Source: an uncultured Bacteroidales bacterium (GTDB lineage Bacteria; Bacteroidota; Bacteroidia; Bacteroidales; Bacteroidaceae). From it: a stretch of 64,000 bases of DNA. The translations under genes and the position numbers were made by a program. Below, piece by piece: positions 53,800 to 64,000 of this stretch (position 1 is the first letter of the stretch; every line of letters begins with the position of its first letter). The stretch covers positions 372,001 through 436,000 of the forward strand of contig CACYZY010000002.1 in NCBI GenBank assembly GCA_902779085.1, in the 5' to 3' direction. The notes under the pieces are model-generated. The model ran no database searches. It was given only the letters and a program-made list of their open reading frames with translations, and was not told the origin of the DNA.

Positions 53800-54801
53800 A
53801 TGGTTAATAGAAGAGATTTTCTGAAGAGCGCTTCCATGTTATCACTGGGCGCTTTGGCTGCTTGTAACTCTAAAGAGACTGCAGCTGCTCCTGCTGCTGA
53901 GGTTAACAACCCAGACAAAAACTTTGGTTTGCAAATTTACACTTTAGGCAACGAGTTGTATGCTGGCAATTTGGCTGACAACTTCAAGCGTCTGAATGGC
54001 ATGGGCTTCAAGTACATTGAGTTGGCTGGTTACGACGTAAACACCAATAAGGTGGGTGGCGTTGATTTCAGCGAATTCAAGAAGATGGCTAACGATGCAG
54101 GTTTGGCTATCCCTAGCTCACATGTTAATGCTCCTGGTCTGTTCTCAGGCGTTGCTGGCCGTGAGAGCCGTGATGGTAGTGACGGTCAGTTCAATCGTTC
54201 TATGATTGACAAGGTGGCTGAGTCATTTAAGAAGGTAGCTGAAGATCATGCTGCTCAAGGTATTGAATACGTTGTTCACCCTATGATGGCTTACCTGAAT
54301 ACAGAGGATGACGTAAAGGCTTTCGCTGAAATGTTGAATAAGAGTGGTGAGATATTCAAGGCTGCTGGTATCAAGTTTGGTTACCACCACCACAATATGG
54401 AATTTGCCCGTATGGTCAAAGACGTTAAGGGTTTCCGTCTGCCTACCGTTCTGACTCCGCTGACAGCCGCTGATGGTCCTATGATTATGGATCTGCTGAT
54501 GGACAACACCGATCCTGCAAATGTATGCTATGAAATGGATACTTATTGGACCGTTATGGGTCAGCAGGATCCTGTGGTTTGGCTGAAGAAGCGTGCAGAC
54601 CGCATTAAGTTGATGCATGTGAAGGACTTCGTGGTACTGGGTGAGTCTGGTGCCATGAACTTCAAGAACATCTTCGAGCAGTTCTATGCTAACGGTAACC
54701 AGTATCTGTTCTGCGAAATCGAGGATATCGATAGTGGCAAGCAGATGGAGCGTGTTGAAGCTTCTATGAAGTTTATTAACGCTCAGCCTTGGGTTAAGTA
54801 A
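53800..54801 (+). CDS. Tat-exported TIM-barrel lipoprotein (copy 2)
   Basis: The 333-residue protein has a twin-arginine motif NRRDFLKS joined to lipobox LGALAAC (Cys 22), so it is a Tat lipoprotein exported folded with cofactor. The TIM barrel keeps GYHHHNMEF, YEMDTYW, LMHVKDFVVLG and EIEDIDSGKQ. It is a paralogue of copies 1 and 3. A -7-like TAACTTTA lies upstream, so it may be transcribed separately. Enzyme activity is unproven, but the candidate metal ligands are kept. Confidence 0.86.
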   Translation: MVNRRDFLKSASMLSLGALAACNSKETAAAPAAEVNNPDKNFGLQIYTLGNELYAGNLADNFKRLNGMGFKYIELAGYDVNTNKVGGVDFSEFKKMANDAGLAIPSSHVNAPGLFSGVAGRESRDGSDGQFNRSMIDKVAESFKKVAEDHAAQGIEYVVHPMMAYLNTEDDVKAFAEMLNKSGEIFKAAGIKFGYHHHNMEFARMVKDVKGFRLPTVLTPLTAADGPMIMDLLMDNTDPANVCYEMDTYWTVMGQQDPVVWLKKRADRIKLMHVKDFVVLGESGAMNFKNIFEQFYANGNQYLFCEIEDIDSGKQMERVEASMKFINAQPWVK

Positions 54802-54819
54802 AATAGCAATAACTCTGAG

Positions 54820-54859
54820 GGCACGGCTTTGTGAAAGCTGTGCCTTCTATTTTTTTTTA
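54820..54859 (+). terminator. Terminator after TIM-barrel copy 2
   Basis: Stem GGCACGGCTTT / AAAGCTGTGCC (one G-T wobble) with a three-base loop, then a long T-run. Confidence 0.88.
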
Positions 54860-54887
54860 TACACCATATTTATATTAACAAACAAAA

Positions 54888-55889
54888 ATGATCAATAGAA
54901 GAGATTTCTTAAAGAGCGCTTCTCTCCTGTCATTAGGCGCTTTGGCAGCATGTAACTCAAAAGAAGCTACACCAGCTGCTCCAGTAGAGAACAAGAATAA
55001 GGGTTTGGGCTTGCAGATTTACACACTGGGCCCGGAAATGTTTGCTGGCGATTTAAACGCTAACATGAAGAGTATCCGCGAGATGGGTATCAAGAACCTC
55101 GAACTCGCTGGTTATAATGCAGATTCTCATAAGATTGGTGAGGTAGAACTGCTTGACTTCAAGAAGGCTGCAGAAGACAACGACCTGAAGATTGTTAGCT
55201 CACACGTTACTCCTGGTGTTCTGATGGGTGGTTTGTTCCAGCGTCCTGGAGCTCCTGCTGCTAAGCCAAAGACCTTGAAAGAAATGGTGAACGACGTTAA
55301 GGAGTTCTGGAAACCAGTAGTTGAGGATCACGCCAAGTTAGGTGTCGAGTATCTGGTACAGCCTATGATGCCTCCTAGAACTGTTAATAATATTGACGAC
55401 GCAAAGGACTTTGCAAACTTGTTGAACGTATCAGGTGAGGTAGTAAAGGCTGGTGGTATCCAGTTTGGTTACCATAACCACAATATGGAGATGGCTAAGG
55501 TTTCTGCCGACAGTCAGGCTGCTGTACTTGGCGACTTGTTCTCTGGCATGGGCATGCGCGACGCACAGATCATCGAAGATCTCTATATGGATAATACCGA
55601 TCCTGCTAATGTAATCTTCGAGCTTGACTGCTACTGGACCGTTATGGGACAGCAGGATCCTGTGGCTTGGCTGACTCGTCGTGCTGATCGTATCAAGATG
55701 TTGCACATCAAGGATTTCATGGTACTGGGTGCTTCTGGTGCAATGAATTTCAAGAATATCTTCGATAAGTTCTATGCTAATGGCAACAAGTACTTCTTCA
55801 TTGAGATTGAAGATACCAATAGCGGTAAGCAATTTGAGCGTCTGGAGGAGTCTGCAAGATTCTTGAACATGTCTGATTTTGTTAAGTAA
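54888..55889 (+). CDS. Tat-exported TIM-barrel lipoprotein (copy 3)
   Basis: The 333-residue protein has Tat motif NRRDFLKS plus lipobox LGALAAC, nearly identical in its first 25 residues to copy 2. The barrel conserves GYHNHNMEM, FELDCYW, MLHIKDFMVLG and IEIEDTNSGKQ. It differs from copy 2 mainly in the middle loops (an insert with FQRPGAPAAKPK). No clear separate promoter is seen; it may be expressed by read-through past the copy-2 hairpin or from an unrecognised start. Confidence 0.86.
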   Translation: MINRRDFLKSASLLSLGALAACNSKEATPAAPVENKNKGLGLQIYTLGPEMFAGDLNANMKSIREMGIKNLELAGYNADSHKIGEVELLDFKKAAEDNDLKIVSSHVTPGVLMGGLFQRPGAPAAKPKTLKEMVNDVKEFWKPVVEDHAKLGVEYLVQPMMPPRTVNNIDDAKDFANLLNVSGEVVKAGGIQFGYHNHNMEMAKVSADSQAAVLGDLFSGMGMRDAQIIEDLYMDNTDPANVIFELDCYWTVMGQQDPVAWLTRRADRIKMLHIKDFMVLGASGAMNFKNIFDKFYANGNKYFFIEIEDTNSGKQFERLEESARFLNMSDFVK

Positions 55890-55910
55890 TCTAACATAAC
55901 TCAAAATTAT

Positions 55911-55946
55911 AAGGCATAGCCCCATAGGGTTATGCCTTATTTTTTT
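55911..55946 (+). terminator. Terminator after TIM-barrel copy 3
   Basis: Stem AAGGCATAGC / GTTATGCCTT (one wobble) with an 8-base loop, followed by ATTTTTTT. Confidence 0.88.
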
Positions 55947-55975
55947 GCATGTTATGCATAATATTTGTATTTTTG
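55944..55975 (+). promoter_or_regulatory. gpmI promoter
   Basis: TTTG (55944-55947) and TATTTTTG (55968-55975) are 20 bp apart. The -33 box uses the end of the preceding terminator T-run. Confidence 0.82.
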
Positions 55976-56016
55976 CAGTTTGATAACAGGAAGTACAAAT
56001 TAATACATATAGACAT

Positions 56017-57534
56017 ATGGCTAAAAAAGCTCTTTTAATGATTTTGGATGGTTGGGGTATTGGCGACCGCCAGAAAGACGATGTGATTTCTTGCACACCA
56101 ACTCCTTACTGGGACTATCTGTTGGCTAACTATCCCAACTCTCAGCTCCAGGCATCTGGCGAGAATGTAGGTTTGCCTGACGGACAGATGGGTAACTCTG
56201 AGGTAGGCCACTTGAATATCGGTGCTGGTCGTATCGTATATCAGGATTTGGTAAAGATTAATCGTGCCTGCAAAGATGGCAGCATCTTGAAAAACAAGGA
56301 AATTATTGCTGCTTACAGCCATGCAAAGGAAAAAGGCGTTGGTTTGCACATTATGGGTCTGACCAGCAACGGTGGTGTACACAGTTCTTTGGATCATCTG
56401 TTCAAGTTGTGCGACATCGCTAAGGAATATGGTTTAGAAGGCCGTACTTTCATTCACTGTCTTATGGATGGTCGTGATACCGACCCACGAAGCGGTAAGG
56501 GCTTTATCGAAGAGGTAGAGGCTCATTGCAAACAGAGTGCCGGTGTAGTAGCATCTATTATTGGTCGCTTCTACACTATGGATCGTGATAAACGTTGGGA
56601 ACGTGTGAAAGTTGGCTATGACCAATTGGTTCATGGCGAAGGCAAGCAAAGTGACGATATGGTTCGTGCTATGCAGGAATCATACGACGAGGGTGTTACC
56701 GATGAGTTCATCAAACCAATTGTCAACAGTACCGTCGATGGTCGTGTCAAAGAAGGCGATGTGTTCATTTTCTTCAACTATAGAAATGATCGTGCCAAGG
56801 AGATCACCACCGTTTTGACTCAGCAAGATATGCCTGAGCAGGGTATGCATACAATTAAGGACCTGCAGTACTATTGCATGACGCCTTATGATGCATCCTT
56901 CAAAGGTGTTCACATCCTGTTTGATAAAGAGAATGTGGAGAATACACTTGGCGATTATTTGTCTAACAATGGCAAGAAACAGTTGCATATTGCCGAGACA
57001 GAGAAGTATGCTCATGTAACTTTCTTCTTTAATGGCGGACGTGAGGCCCCTTATGAGGGCGAAGACCGTATTCTCGTGCCATCACCAAAGGTGGCTACAT
57101 ATGACCTGAAGCCTGAGATGAGTGCTTACGAAGTGAAGGACAAACTTGTGGCTGCTATCAACACCCAACAATACGACTTCATCGTAGTAAACTATGCCAA
57201 TGGTGACATGGTAGGTCATACAGGCATCTATCCAGCTATCGAGAAAGCTGTTGTGGCCATTGATAATTGTGTGAAGGATACTGTTGAGGCTGCTAAGGCT
57301 AACGATTATGAGGTGATTATCATTGCCGATCACGGCAATGCTGACCATGCCCTCAATGAGGATGGTACACCTAACACGGCTCACTCACTGAACCCTGTGC
57401 CTTTTGTTTATGTTACCACTAACAAAGATGCAAAGGTGGAGAATGGCGTACTGGCTGATGTGGCTCCTTCTATCCTCCACATCATGGGTATGCCACAACC
57501 TGCAGAAATGACTGGCAACGACTTGATTAAATAA
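56017..57534 (+). CDS. gpmI: 2,3-bisphosphoglycerate-independent phosphoglycerate mutase
   Basis: This glycolytic enzyme interconverts 3- and 2-phosphoglycerate. The 505 residues have the alkaline-phosphatase-fold metal site at the start (LMILDGWG), the phosphoserine Ser61 in [16 protein letters not shown], and the C-terminal [10 protein letters not shown] metal ligands. Length and motifs are complete. Its stop shares a base with the start of the following DUF3109 gene (TAATG). Confidence 0.96.
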   Translation: MAKKALLMILDGWGIGDRQKDDVISCTPTPYWDYLLANYPNSQLQASGENVGLPDGQMGNSEVGHLNIGAGRIVYQDLVKINRACKDGSILKNKEIIAAYSHAKEKGVGLHIMGLTSNGGVHSSLDHLFKLCDIAKEYGLEGRTFIHCLMDGRDTDPRSGKGFIEEVEAHCKQSAGVVASIIGRFYTMDRDKRWERVKVGYDQLVHGEGKQSDDMVRAMQESYDEGVTDEFIKPIVNSTVDGRVKEGDVFIFFNYRNDRAKEITTVLTQQDMPEQGMHTIKDLQYYCMTPYDASFKGVHILFDKENVENTLGDYLSNNGKKQLHIAETEKYAHVTFFFNGGREAPYEGEDRILVPSPKVATYDLKPEMSAYEVKDKLVAAINTQQYDFIVVNYANGDMVGHTGIYPAIEKAVVAIDNCVKDTVEAAKANDYEVIIIADHGNADHALNEDGTPNTAHSLNPVPFVYVTTNKDAKVENGVLADVAPSILHIMGMPQPAEMTGNDLIK

Positions 57535-58118
57535 TGTATCAAATCGGTGACGTGCTAATAAGCGACGAGGTGCTTACAGAGCACTTTGTCTGTGACTTGG
57601 AAAAATGTATGGGTGCCTGCTGCATCGAAGGCGATGCAGGGGCACCTGTTGATTTGGATGAAATCATGCAAATCGAGGAGGTGTTGCCCGTCGTTTGGGA
57701 CCAACTCTCCATTCCTGCACGCAAGGTTATCAACAAGCAGGGGGTGGCCTATACTGACCCTGAAGGGCAGCTTGTCACCTCCATAGTCAATGGTAAAGAC
57801 TGCGTCTTCACTTGTTACGATGAGAAAGGCTGTTGCTATTGCGCTCTTGAGAAGGCCTACCGTGAGGGAAAGACTAAGTTCTACAAGCCCTTGTCGTGCC
57901 ATCTCTATCCTATCCGTCATAAGAAAGTTGGCGATTTAGATGCCTTGAACTATCACCAGTGGGAGGTGTGCAAAGCTGCTGTGGTTTTAGGACAAAAGGA
58001 GAATGTGCGAGTGTATGAGTTCTTGAGGGAGCCCTTAATTCGCATGTTTGGTGATGCTTGGTACGAAGAGCTACTCGATGCTGTAGCAGAACTGAAACGA
58101 CGTGGTTATATTGATTGA
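57534..58118 (+). CDS. DUF3109 family Cys-rich protein
   Basis: The 194-residue protein has about eleven cysteines, including CDLEKCMGACCIEGDAG near the N-terminus, FTCYDEKGCCYCAL in the middle and PLSCHLYPIR. The pattern recalls YkgJ-type iron-sulfur or zinc proteins. DUF3109 is common in Bacteroidetes; its function is unknown. It is translationally coupled to gpmI by a one-base overlap. Confidence 0.88.
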   Translation: MYQIGDVLISDEVLTEHFVCDLEKCMGACCIEGDAGAPVDLDEIMQIEEVLPVVWDQLSIPARKVINKQGVAYTDPEGQLVTSIVNGKDCVFTCYDEKGCCYCALEKAYREGKTKFYKPLSCHLYPIRHKKVGDLDALNYHQWEVCKAAVVLGQKENVRVYEFLREPLIRMFGDAWYEELLDAVAELKRRGYID

Positions 58119-58146
58119 CTAAAACCCTAAAATAATCCAAAAAATT

Positions 58147-58190
58147 AACGCTCTGGCAAACGAGGACTATCCTGTTTCAGCCAGAGCGTT
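58147..58190. terminator. Bidirectional terminator between DUF3109 and gyrB
   Basis: Eleven-bp stem AACGCTCTGGC / GCCAGAGCGTT with a 22-base loop and TTTTGCTTTT after it. Confidence 0.85.
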
Positions 58191-58223
58191 TTGCTTTTCT
58201 TTTATGTAAGGTGTGGAAAGCCT

Positions 58224-60235
<2,012 letters not shown>

Positions 60236-60246
60236 ATTAATGTGTG

Positions 60247-60278
60247 CAAAGTTAGGAATTTTCGCCTGAAAAACCAAA
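60247..60278 (-). promoter_or_regulatory. gyrB promoter
   Basis: On the minus strand TTTG (60278-60275) and TAACTTTG (60254-60247) are 20 bp apart. Confidence 0.85.
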
Positions 60279-60320
60279 AATTTCAGTGTGTTTTTGCCCC
60301 TCTTTTTAGGCAATAAAAAT

Positions 60321-60349
60321 ACAGGCTGAGTGAAGATTACTCAACCTGT
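60321..60349 (-). terminator. rpsT terminator
   Basis: Stem AACAGGTTGAGT-type arms (ACAGGCTGAGT with ACTCAACCTGT on the plus strand, one wobble), 7-base loop, followed on the minus strand by ATTTTTATT. Confidence 0.82.
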
Positions 60350-60387
60350 TTATAAGGTATGAAAACAAAACTTAAAACAAGCGTTAT

Positions 60388-60642
60388 TTACGCCAGTTTG
60401 TTAATGTATTTAGCAAGTTTTGATTTCAGGTTACTAGCCTTGTTCTTGTGTATAACGTTTGTCTTAGCCAACTTGTCAAGCAACTTTGTTACACCGGGTA
60501 ACATGGCAGCTGCCTCATCCTTGTTGGTGGTTGCACGAAGTTTGCGAACAGCATTTCTCATGGTCTTGCCATAATATCTGTTGTGCAGTCTTCTAGTCTC
60601 TGCTTGTCTGATTCTTTTCAGTGCTGATTTATGATTTGCCAT
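60388..60642 (-). CDS. rpsT: 30S ribosomal protein S20
   Basis: The 84-residue basic helical protein begins [17 protein letters not shown] and has [16 protein letters not shown] near the end, as in all S20 proteins. It binds the 5' domain of 16S rRNA. It lies 44 bp downstream of tRNA-Glu on the same strand, with a single consensus promoter upstream of the tRNA, so the two are probably cotranscribed and processed. Confidence 0.97.
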   Translation of the reverse strand: MANHKSALKRIRQAETRRLHNRYYGKTMRNAVRKLRATTNKDEAAAMLPGVTKLLDKLAKTNVIHKNKASNLKSKLAKYINKLA

Positions 60643-60686
60643 CTCGACTAATCTTTTAAATTGTTATTTATTATTTTCTTATTATG

Positions 60687-60758
60687 TAGCCCATAGCAGA
60701 GTCGAACTGCTCTTTAGAGAATGAAAATCTCTCGTCCTAGCCGATAGACGAATGGGCC
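60687..60758 (-). tRNA. tRNA-Glu (UUC)
   Basis: The 72-nt cloverleaf on the minus strand has acceptor GGCCCAT/ATGGGCT, anticodon stem AGAGA/TCTCT with loop TTTTCAT (anticodon TTC), T-stem AGCAG/CTGCT and discriminator A. CCA is not encoded. Confidence 0.96.
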
Positions 60759-60785
60759 TCCGTTATTATTGCCGTTAAGCGGATG

Positions 60786-60816
60786 CAAAGGTAGGTACTA
60801 TTTTTGAATTGACAAA
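60786..60816 (-). promoter_or_regulatory. Promoter of tRNA-Glu and rpsT
   Basis: On the minus strand TTTG (60816-60813) and TACCTTTG (60793-60786) are 19 bp apart, 27 bp before the tRNA 5' end. Confidence 0.83.
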
Positions 60817-60870
60817 ACAATCTCCCAAAAAAAATATCATTTTTTGCTTTTCTGCTGTTTTTATATGTTT

Positions 60871-60878
60871 TATCTTTG
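60871..60878 (+). promoter_or_regulatory. Candidate -7 box for recO
   Basis: TATCTTTG 25 bp before the recO ATG. TTTG at 60843-60846 is 24 bp away, longer than ideal. Confidence 0.55.
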
Positions 60879-60903
60879 CAATACAGACTAAATCAAAGAT
60901 AGT

Positions 60904-61641
60904 ATGTTGCAGCGTACTCGAGGCATTGTATTGCACACATTTAAGATAAAAGACAACCAACTCATAGCTGTTGTTTACACCCAGCAATGGGGGAGGATGT
61001 CCTATATCACTACTATCCCTAAGTCCCATAAGGCTGGCGGTAAGCATTTACTACTGCAGCCGTTGGCTGAAGTGGAACTGGAGGCTGATATGAAACCTCG
61101 TACCTCGCTCTACCGTATCAAATCATTGCTGCCCGTACAGCCTTTGGTAAGCATTCCCTATCATCCTGTCAAGTCATCCATCGCTTTGTTCTTGCAAGAG
61201 TTCCTTTATCATGCCATTCGTGAGGAGGGACAATCAAGTGAGGCTTTCTACGCCTATCTCTCTCATTCGGTGCATTGGCTTGACTTGTCTGAAAACAACT
61301 TTGCTAATTTCCATATAGTGTTCCTTTTGCGTGTTTCGCGTTTCTTAGGGCTACTCCCAAACATTGATAACTATCGTCCTGGTTGTTGGTTTGACATGCT
61401 TAACGCTACGTTTGTTCCTTCGCAACCACAAGCACATGTCTATTTTGTAAGCCCCGACGAATGTATCCATCTGGTCAACCTTATGCGTCTCAAATTTGCT
61501 ACCATGCATCTTTTCAAGATGAATCGCACGGAGCGCATGCGGCTACTCACTCTTATTAACGATTACTACCGCCTGCACCTGCCAGACTTTCCTGAGCTCA
61601 ACTCTCTCGCTATATTAAAAGAGGTGTTTGATGATGATTGA
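60904..61641 (+). CDS. recO: DNA repair protein RecO
   Basis: RecO loads RecA onto SSB-coated single-stranded DNA with RecR. The 245-residue protein begins LQRTRGIVLHTFKIKDNQLI, the OB-fold start of RecO, with VYTQQWGRMSYIT next. A helical C-terminal domain follows (LLRVSRFLGLLPNIDNY). No Cys4 zinc finger is present, as in many Bacteroidetes RecO. It is convergent with the djlA-like gene. Confidence 0.93.
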   Translation: MLQRTRGIVLHTFKIKDNQLIAVVYTQQWGRMSYITTIPKSHKAGGKHLLLQPLAEVELEADMKPRTSLYRIKSLLPVQPLVSIPYHPVKSSIALFLQEFLYHAIREEGQSSEAFYAYLSHSVHWLDLSENNFANFHIVFLLRVSRFLGLLPNIDNYRPGCWFDMLNATFVPSQPQAHVYFVSPDECIHLVNLMRLKFATMHLFKMNRTERMRLLTLINDYYRLHLPDFPELNSLAILKEVFDDD

Positions 61642-61664
61642 TGTATAAAGATGCATCTCTTTGG

Positions 61665-62498
61665 TCAATCAAGTCCTCTGGCTTGGAAAATCATCTCCTT
61701 CGCTTTGTTTATTTCCTGCAGTTTTTTGGTAGCTGCCTCTTTTACATCATCACCCAGATGAGCCACTTTGTCGGGATGGTGCTGAATAACCATTTTGCGA
61801 TAAGCCTTGCGCACCTCTTCGTCGGTTGCATCAGGGCTGATGCCCAATACTTTGTAGGCATCATCCAGTGTAGTGCCACCTAACGACAACATCTGGTCAA
61901 CCAGCGATGCATTCAGTCGCAGTTGGATGGTGATGTCACGCAGTGCTTCCACCTCCTTCTGGTGTACCTTGCCGTCGGCTTTGGCTATCTGAGCCAAGAA
62001 TGCCACCAGTTGTATGCGTTGTTCTTCAGGCATGGCAATTGCCATTTCCGAGCATGCCTGACGCATCTGCTGTTGCCACGACAGTTCACCCTGCTGTTTT
62101 TTGTAATCAAACAGCCGTAGCAAAATGTTGTTGCCTTCAGTCATTGCAACCAAACCAAAAGAGTCTCGTAGGAATTTTCTCACCAACTCCATTTCCGAGT
62201 GCATTATCTTGCCGTCAGCATGAATCATATGGGCTGCAAGTACCATCAGCGAGAAGAGGAAATCATTCCTGGCCCCCATATTCGTACGATGTCCATAGCC
62301 CCCGTTACGATTGTCATAACTTCCTTGGTCGCCTTGCCAGCTCCCTTGGTCGTCCATGTCTTCCTCCACATACCCCTGCTGTGCCTTGTCTGTAAAAGCA
62401 TCAAACAGCGATCCCAGCACAAATCCTGCTATTGCGCCCAAAATGCTGCCCGTATTTATGAAGCCAAAGAAGCCTCCTATCCATTTGCCAAATGCCAT
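61665..62498 (-). CDS. TerB/DnaJ-domain co-chaperone (DjlA-like)
   Basis: The 277-residue protein starts with a glycine-rich hydrophobic segment (about 5-33, GGFFGFINTGSILGAIAGF) typical of DjlA anchors, then a Gly/Gln/Asn-rich linker. A TerB-type helical domain follows (about 75-200: AAHMIHADGKIMHSEMELV and IAKADGKVHQKEVEAL). A C-terminal J domain has the HPD motif in VIQHHPDKVAHLG. It should stimulate a DnaK partner at the membrane. It looks monocistronic. Confidence 0.9.
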   Translation of the reverse strand: MAFGKWIGGFFGFINTGSILGAIAGFVLGSLFDAFTDKAQQGYVEEDMDDQGSWQGDQGSYDNRNGGYGHRTNMGARNDFLFSLMVLAAHMIHADGKIMHSEMELVRKFLRDSFGLVAMTEGNNILLRLFDYKKQQGELSWQQQMRQACSEMAIAMPEEQRIQLVAFLAQIAKADGKVHQKEVEALRDITIQLRLNASLVDQMLSLGGTTLDDAYKVLGISPDATDEEVRKAYRKMVIQHHPDKVAHLGDDVKEAATKKLQEINKAKEMIFQARGLD

Positions 62499-62578
62499 AA
62501 CGTCATATAATCATTAGTTGCTCTTATATTATGGCATAAAACAAGAATCGTGCCAACAAAAACAAAAAATGCAGCTTA

Positions 62579-62610
62579 TTTGGTTTTGTCTCCAACTTGC
62601 ACTAACTTTG
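62579..62610 (+). promoter_or_regulatory. metK promoter
   Basis: TTTG (62579-62582) and TAACTTTG (62603-62610) are 20 bp apart. The implied leader is about 75 nt and contains a small hairpin (TTGCA/TGCAA, flanked by GTGG/CCAC, about 62642-62671). Confidence 0.83.
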
Positions 62611-62690
62611 CACCCGAATAACATATATATTATTAATATGGTGGATGGATTTGCATTGCTTGCAACCACACTAAAAAATGCTAAAATAAT

Positions 62691-63986
62691 ATGGGATATT
62701 TATTTACATCTGAATCGGTGTCTGAAGGACACCCCGACAAAGTGGCGGATCAGATATCTGACGCCATCCTTGACAAACTTCTAGCTTACGATCCTGAATC
62801 AAAAGTGGCTTGTGAAACGTTGGTAACTACTGGACAAGTGGTACTGGCAGGCGAGGTAAAGACAAAAGCGTATATTGACATGCCGTTGGTGGCGCGTCAG
62901 GTAATCAAGCGCATTGGCTATACCAAGGGAGAGTATATGTTTGAAAGCAACTCATGTGGTGTGCTGAGCGCTATACATGAGCAAAGTCCTGATATCAATC
63001 GAGGTGTGGAGCGTGAGGACCCCATGAACCAAGGTGCTGGCGATCAGGGCATGATGTTTGGATATGCTACCAATGAGACAGAAAACTATATGCCGTTGTC
63101 ACTAGATCTGGCGCATCGCATCCTGCGGGTGCTGGCGGAGATTCGACGAGAGGGGAAAGTGATGACCTATCTCAGACCTGATGCCAAGAGTCAGGTTACG
63201 ATTGAATATGATGATAACGGACAACCAATTCGTATTGATACTATTGTTGTGTCAACGCAGCACGATGAGTTTGTGATGCCTGCTGACAACACAAGGGAAG
63301 CACAATTGAAGGCTGATGAACAAATGCTGGCTACCATTCGAAACGATGTGAAGATGGTGCTGATGCCTCGTGTAATGGAAACTATCAAGGCAGAGCATGT
63401 GCTGAAACTGTTTAACGATAACATAAAATATCATGTGAACCCCACTGGCAAGTTCGTGATTGGTGGACCACACGGCGATACTGGACTAACAGGACGCAAG
63501 ATCATTGTCGATACCTATGGTGGCAAGGGTGCTCATGGTGGTGGCGCTTTCTCTGGCAAGGACCCTAGCAAGGTGGATAGAAGTGCGGCATACGCAGCTC
63601 GCCACATTGCTAAGAACCTGGTGGCAGCAGGTGTGAGCGATGAGGTATTGGTACAGGTTTCGTATGCTATTGGTGTGGCTGAACCAGTGAGTATCTATGT
63701 GAATACTTATGGGCGTAGTCATGTGAACATGAGTGATGGAGACATTGCTAAGATGGTGGGGCAGTTGTTTGATCTTAGGCCAAAGGCTATAGAAGACCGT
63801 CTGAAGTTGCGCAACCCTATCTATGAAGAGACTGCTGCCTACGGCCATATGGGCAGGGAACCGCAATTCGTCACTAAACACTTCCGTTCAATGTATGAGG
63901 GCGACAAGGATGTGACGGTGGAACTATTTACTTGGGAGAAGTTGGACTATGTAGCTCAGGTAAAGGCTGCGTTTGGTTTAAACTGA
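62691..63986 (+). CDS. metK: S-adenosylmethionine synthetase
   Basis: MetK makes SAM from methionine and ATP. The 431 residues begin [20 protein letters not shown]. They contain [12 protein letters not shown], the P-loop-like [20 protein letters not shown], and a normal C-terminus; the protein is somewhat longer than E. coli MetK, as is usual in Bacteroidetes. It is the last gene in the window. It has its own promoter; I do not recognise a SAM riboswitch in the short leader. Confidence 0.96.
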   Translation: MGYLFTSESVSEGHPDKVADQISDAILDKLLAYDPESKVACETLVTTGQVVLAGEVKTKAYIDMPLVARQVIKRIGYTKGEYMFESNSCGVLSAIHEQSPDINRGVEREDPMNQGAGDQGMMFGYATNETENYMPLSLDLAHRILRVLAEIRREGKVMTYLRPDAKSQVTIEYDDNGQPIRIDTIVVSTQHDEFVMPADNTREAQLKADEQMLATIRNDVKMVLMPRVMETIKAEHVLKLFNDNIKYHVNPTGKFVIGGPHGDTGLTGRKIIVDTYGGKGAHGGGAFSGKDPSKVDRSAAYAARHIAKNLVAAGVSDEVLVQVSYAIGVAEPVSIYVNTYGRSHVNMSDGDIAKMVGQLFDLRPKAIEDRLKLRNPIYEETAAYGHMGREPQFVTKHFRSMYEGDKDVTVELFTWEKLDYVAQVKAAFGLN

Positions 63987-64000
63987 AAATCAATGTTCAA

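Noticed and set aside
61638..61883. Plus-strand frame overlapping the djlA-like gene
   Set aside because: It lies antisense to a well-supported DnaJ-domain gene and encodes no recognisable domain.
62617..62690. SAM riboswitch upstream of metK
   Set aside because: The leader is only about 75 nt and does not show a SAM-I or SAM-II core that I can recognise.

Overview
The window looks like chromosomal DNA of a Bacteroidales bacterium, most likely a Prevotellaceae-type anaerobe. The evidence is: many promoters of the Bacteroidetes type (TTTG, 18-20 bp, TAnnTTTG) and almost no Shine-Dalgarno sequences; Bacteroidetes-style proteins (DUF3109, viroplasmin-type RNase HI, M56-TonB peptidase, SusC-like N-terminal modules, CE1 esterases with an N-terminal E-set domain); and fermentative or anaerobic enzymes (class III ribonucleotide reductase NrdDG, succinate/acetate CoA-transferase). 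I see no rRNA, integrase, transposase, prophage or CRISPR array.

Layout. 1-900: end of a LuxR-type HTH protein and a small membrane protein. 900-6.3 kb (minus): a PH-domain protein, lpdA, an M13 peptidase and dacB. 6.4-11.7 kb: nadB, a CoA-transferase with a small membrane protein, and miaB. 11.7-18.1 kb (minus): ctpA with a PfkB kinase, two tandem tRNA-Asn, a STAS/SLC13/RsbW-like operon and comF. 18.3-20.9 kb: nrdD-nrdG. 20.9-32.2 kb (minus): argS-topA, then metG followed by a flippase and two glycosyltransferases, then an ECF sigma factor with a putative anti-sigma partner. 32.2-40.6 kb: speA-argB, cutC, a sialate O-acetylesterase-like protein, and an operon of aroK, a NodB-type deacetylase and a large secreted (alpha/alpha)6-like protein. 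40.7-48.0 kb: rnhA and an accessory-looking region with an M56-TonB peptidase (BlaR1-like) and BlaI repressor, a long array of degenerate 22-bp units, and three short secreted proteins that resemble the first 240 residues of SusC receptors but have no barrel, placed around a two-component system. 48.1-52.4 kb (minus): three secreted esterases in one operon, and rnhB. 52.6-55.9 kb: three tandem Tat-exported TIM-barrel proteins. 56-64 kb: housekeeping genes (gpmI, a DUF3109 gene, gyrB, rpsT with tRNA-Glu, recO, a djlA-like gene, metK).

Most of the window is ordinary core metabolism. The parts worth attention are at 41.3-48.0 kb. There a TonB-domain-bearing M56 sensor peptidase, its BlaI-type repressor with a perfect dyad lying inside its own promoter, three barrel-less plug proteins carrying TonB-box-like segments, and an envelope two-component system sit together and could form one envelope-signalling system. 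Two of the plug genes share a nearly identical 418-bp promoter and N-terminal block but have diverged C-terminal halves, which suggests module exchange. Separately, intergenic arrays of a degenerate 22-bp unit (core CCCRTAG) occur at 0.9 kb and 43.2-43.45 kb, with a weaker one at 30.85 kb. I do not recognise this repeat family.
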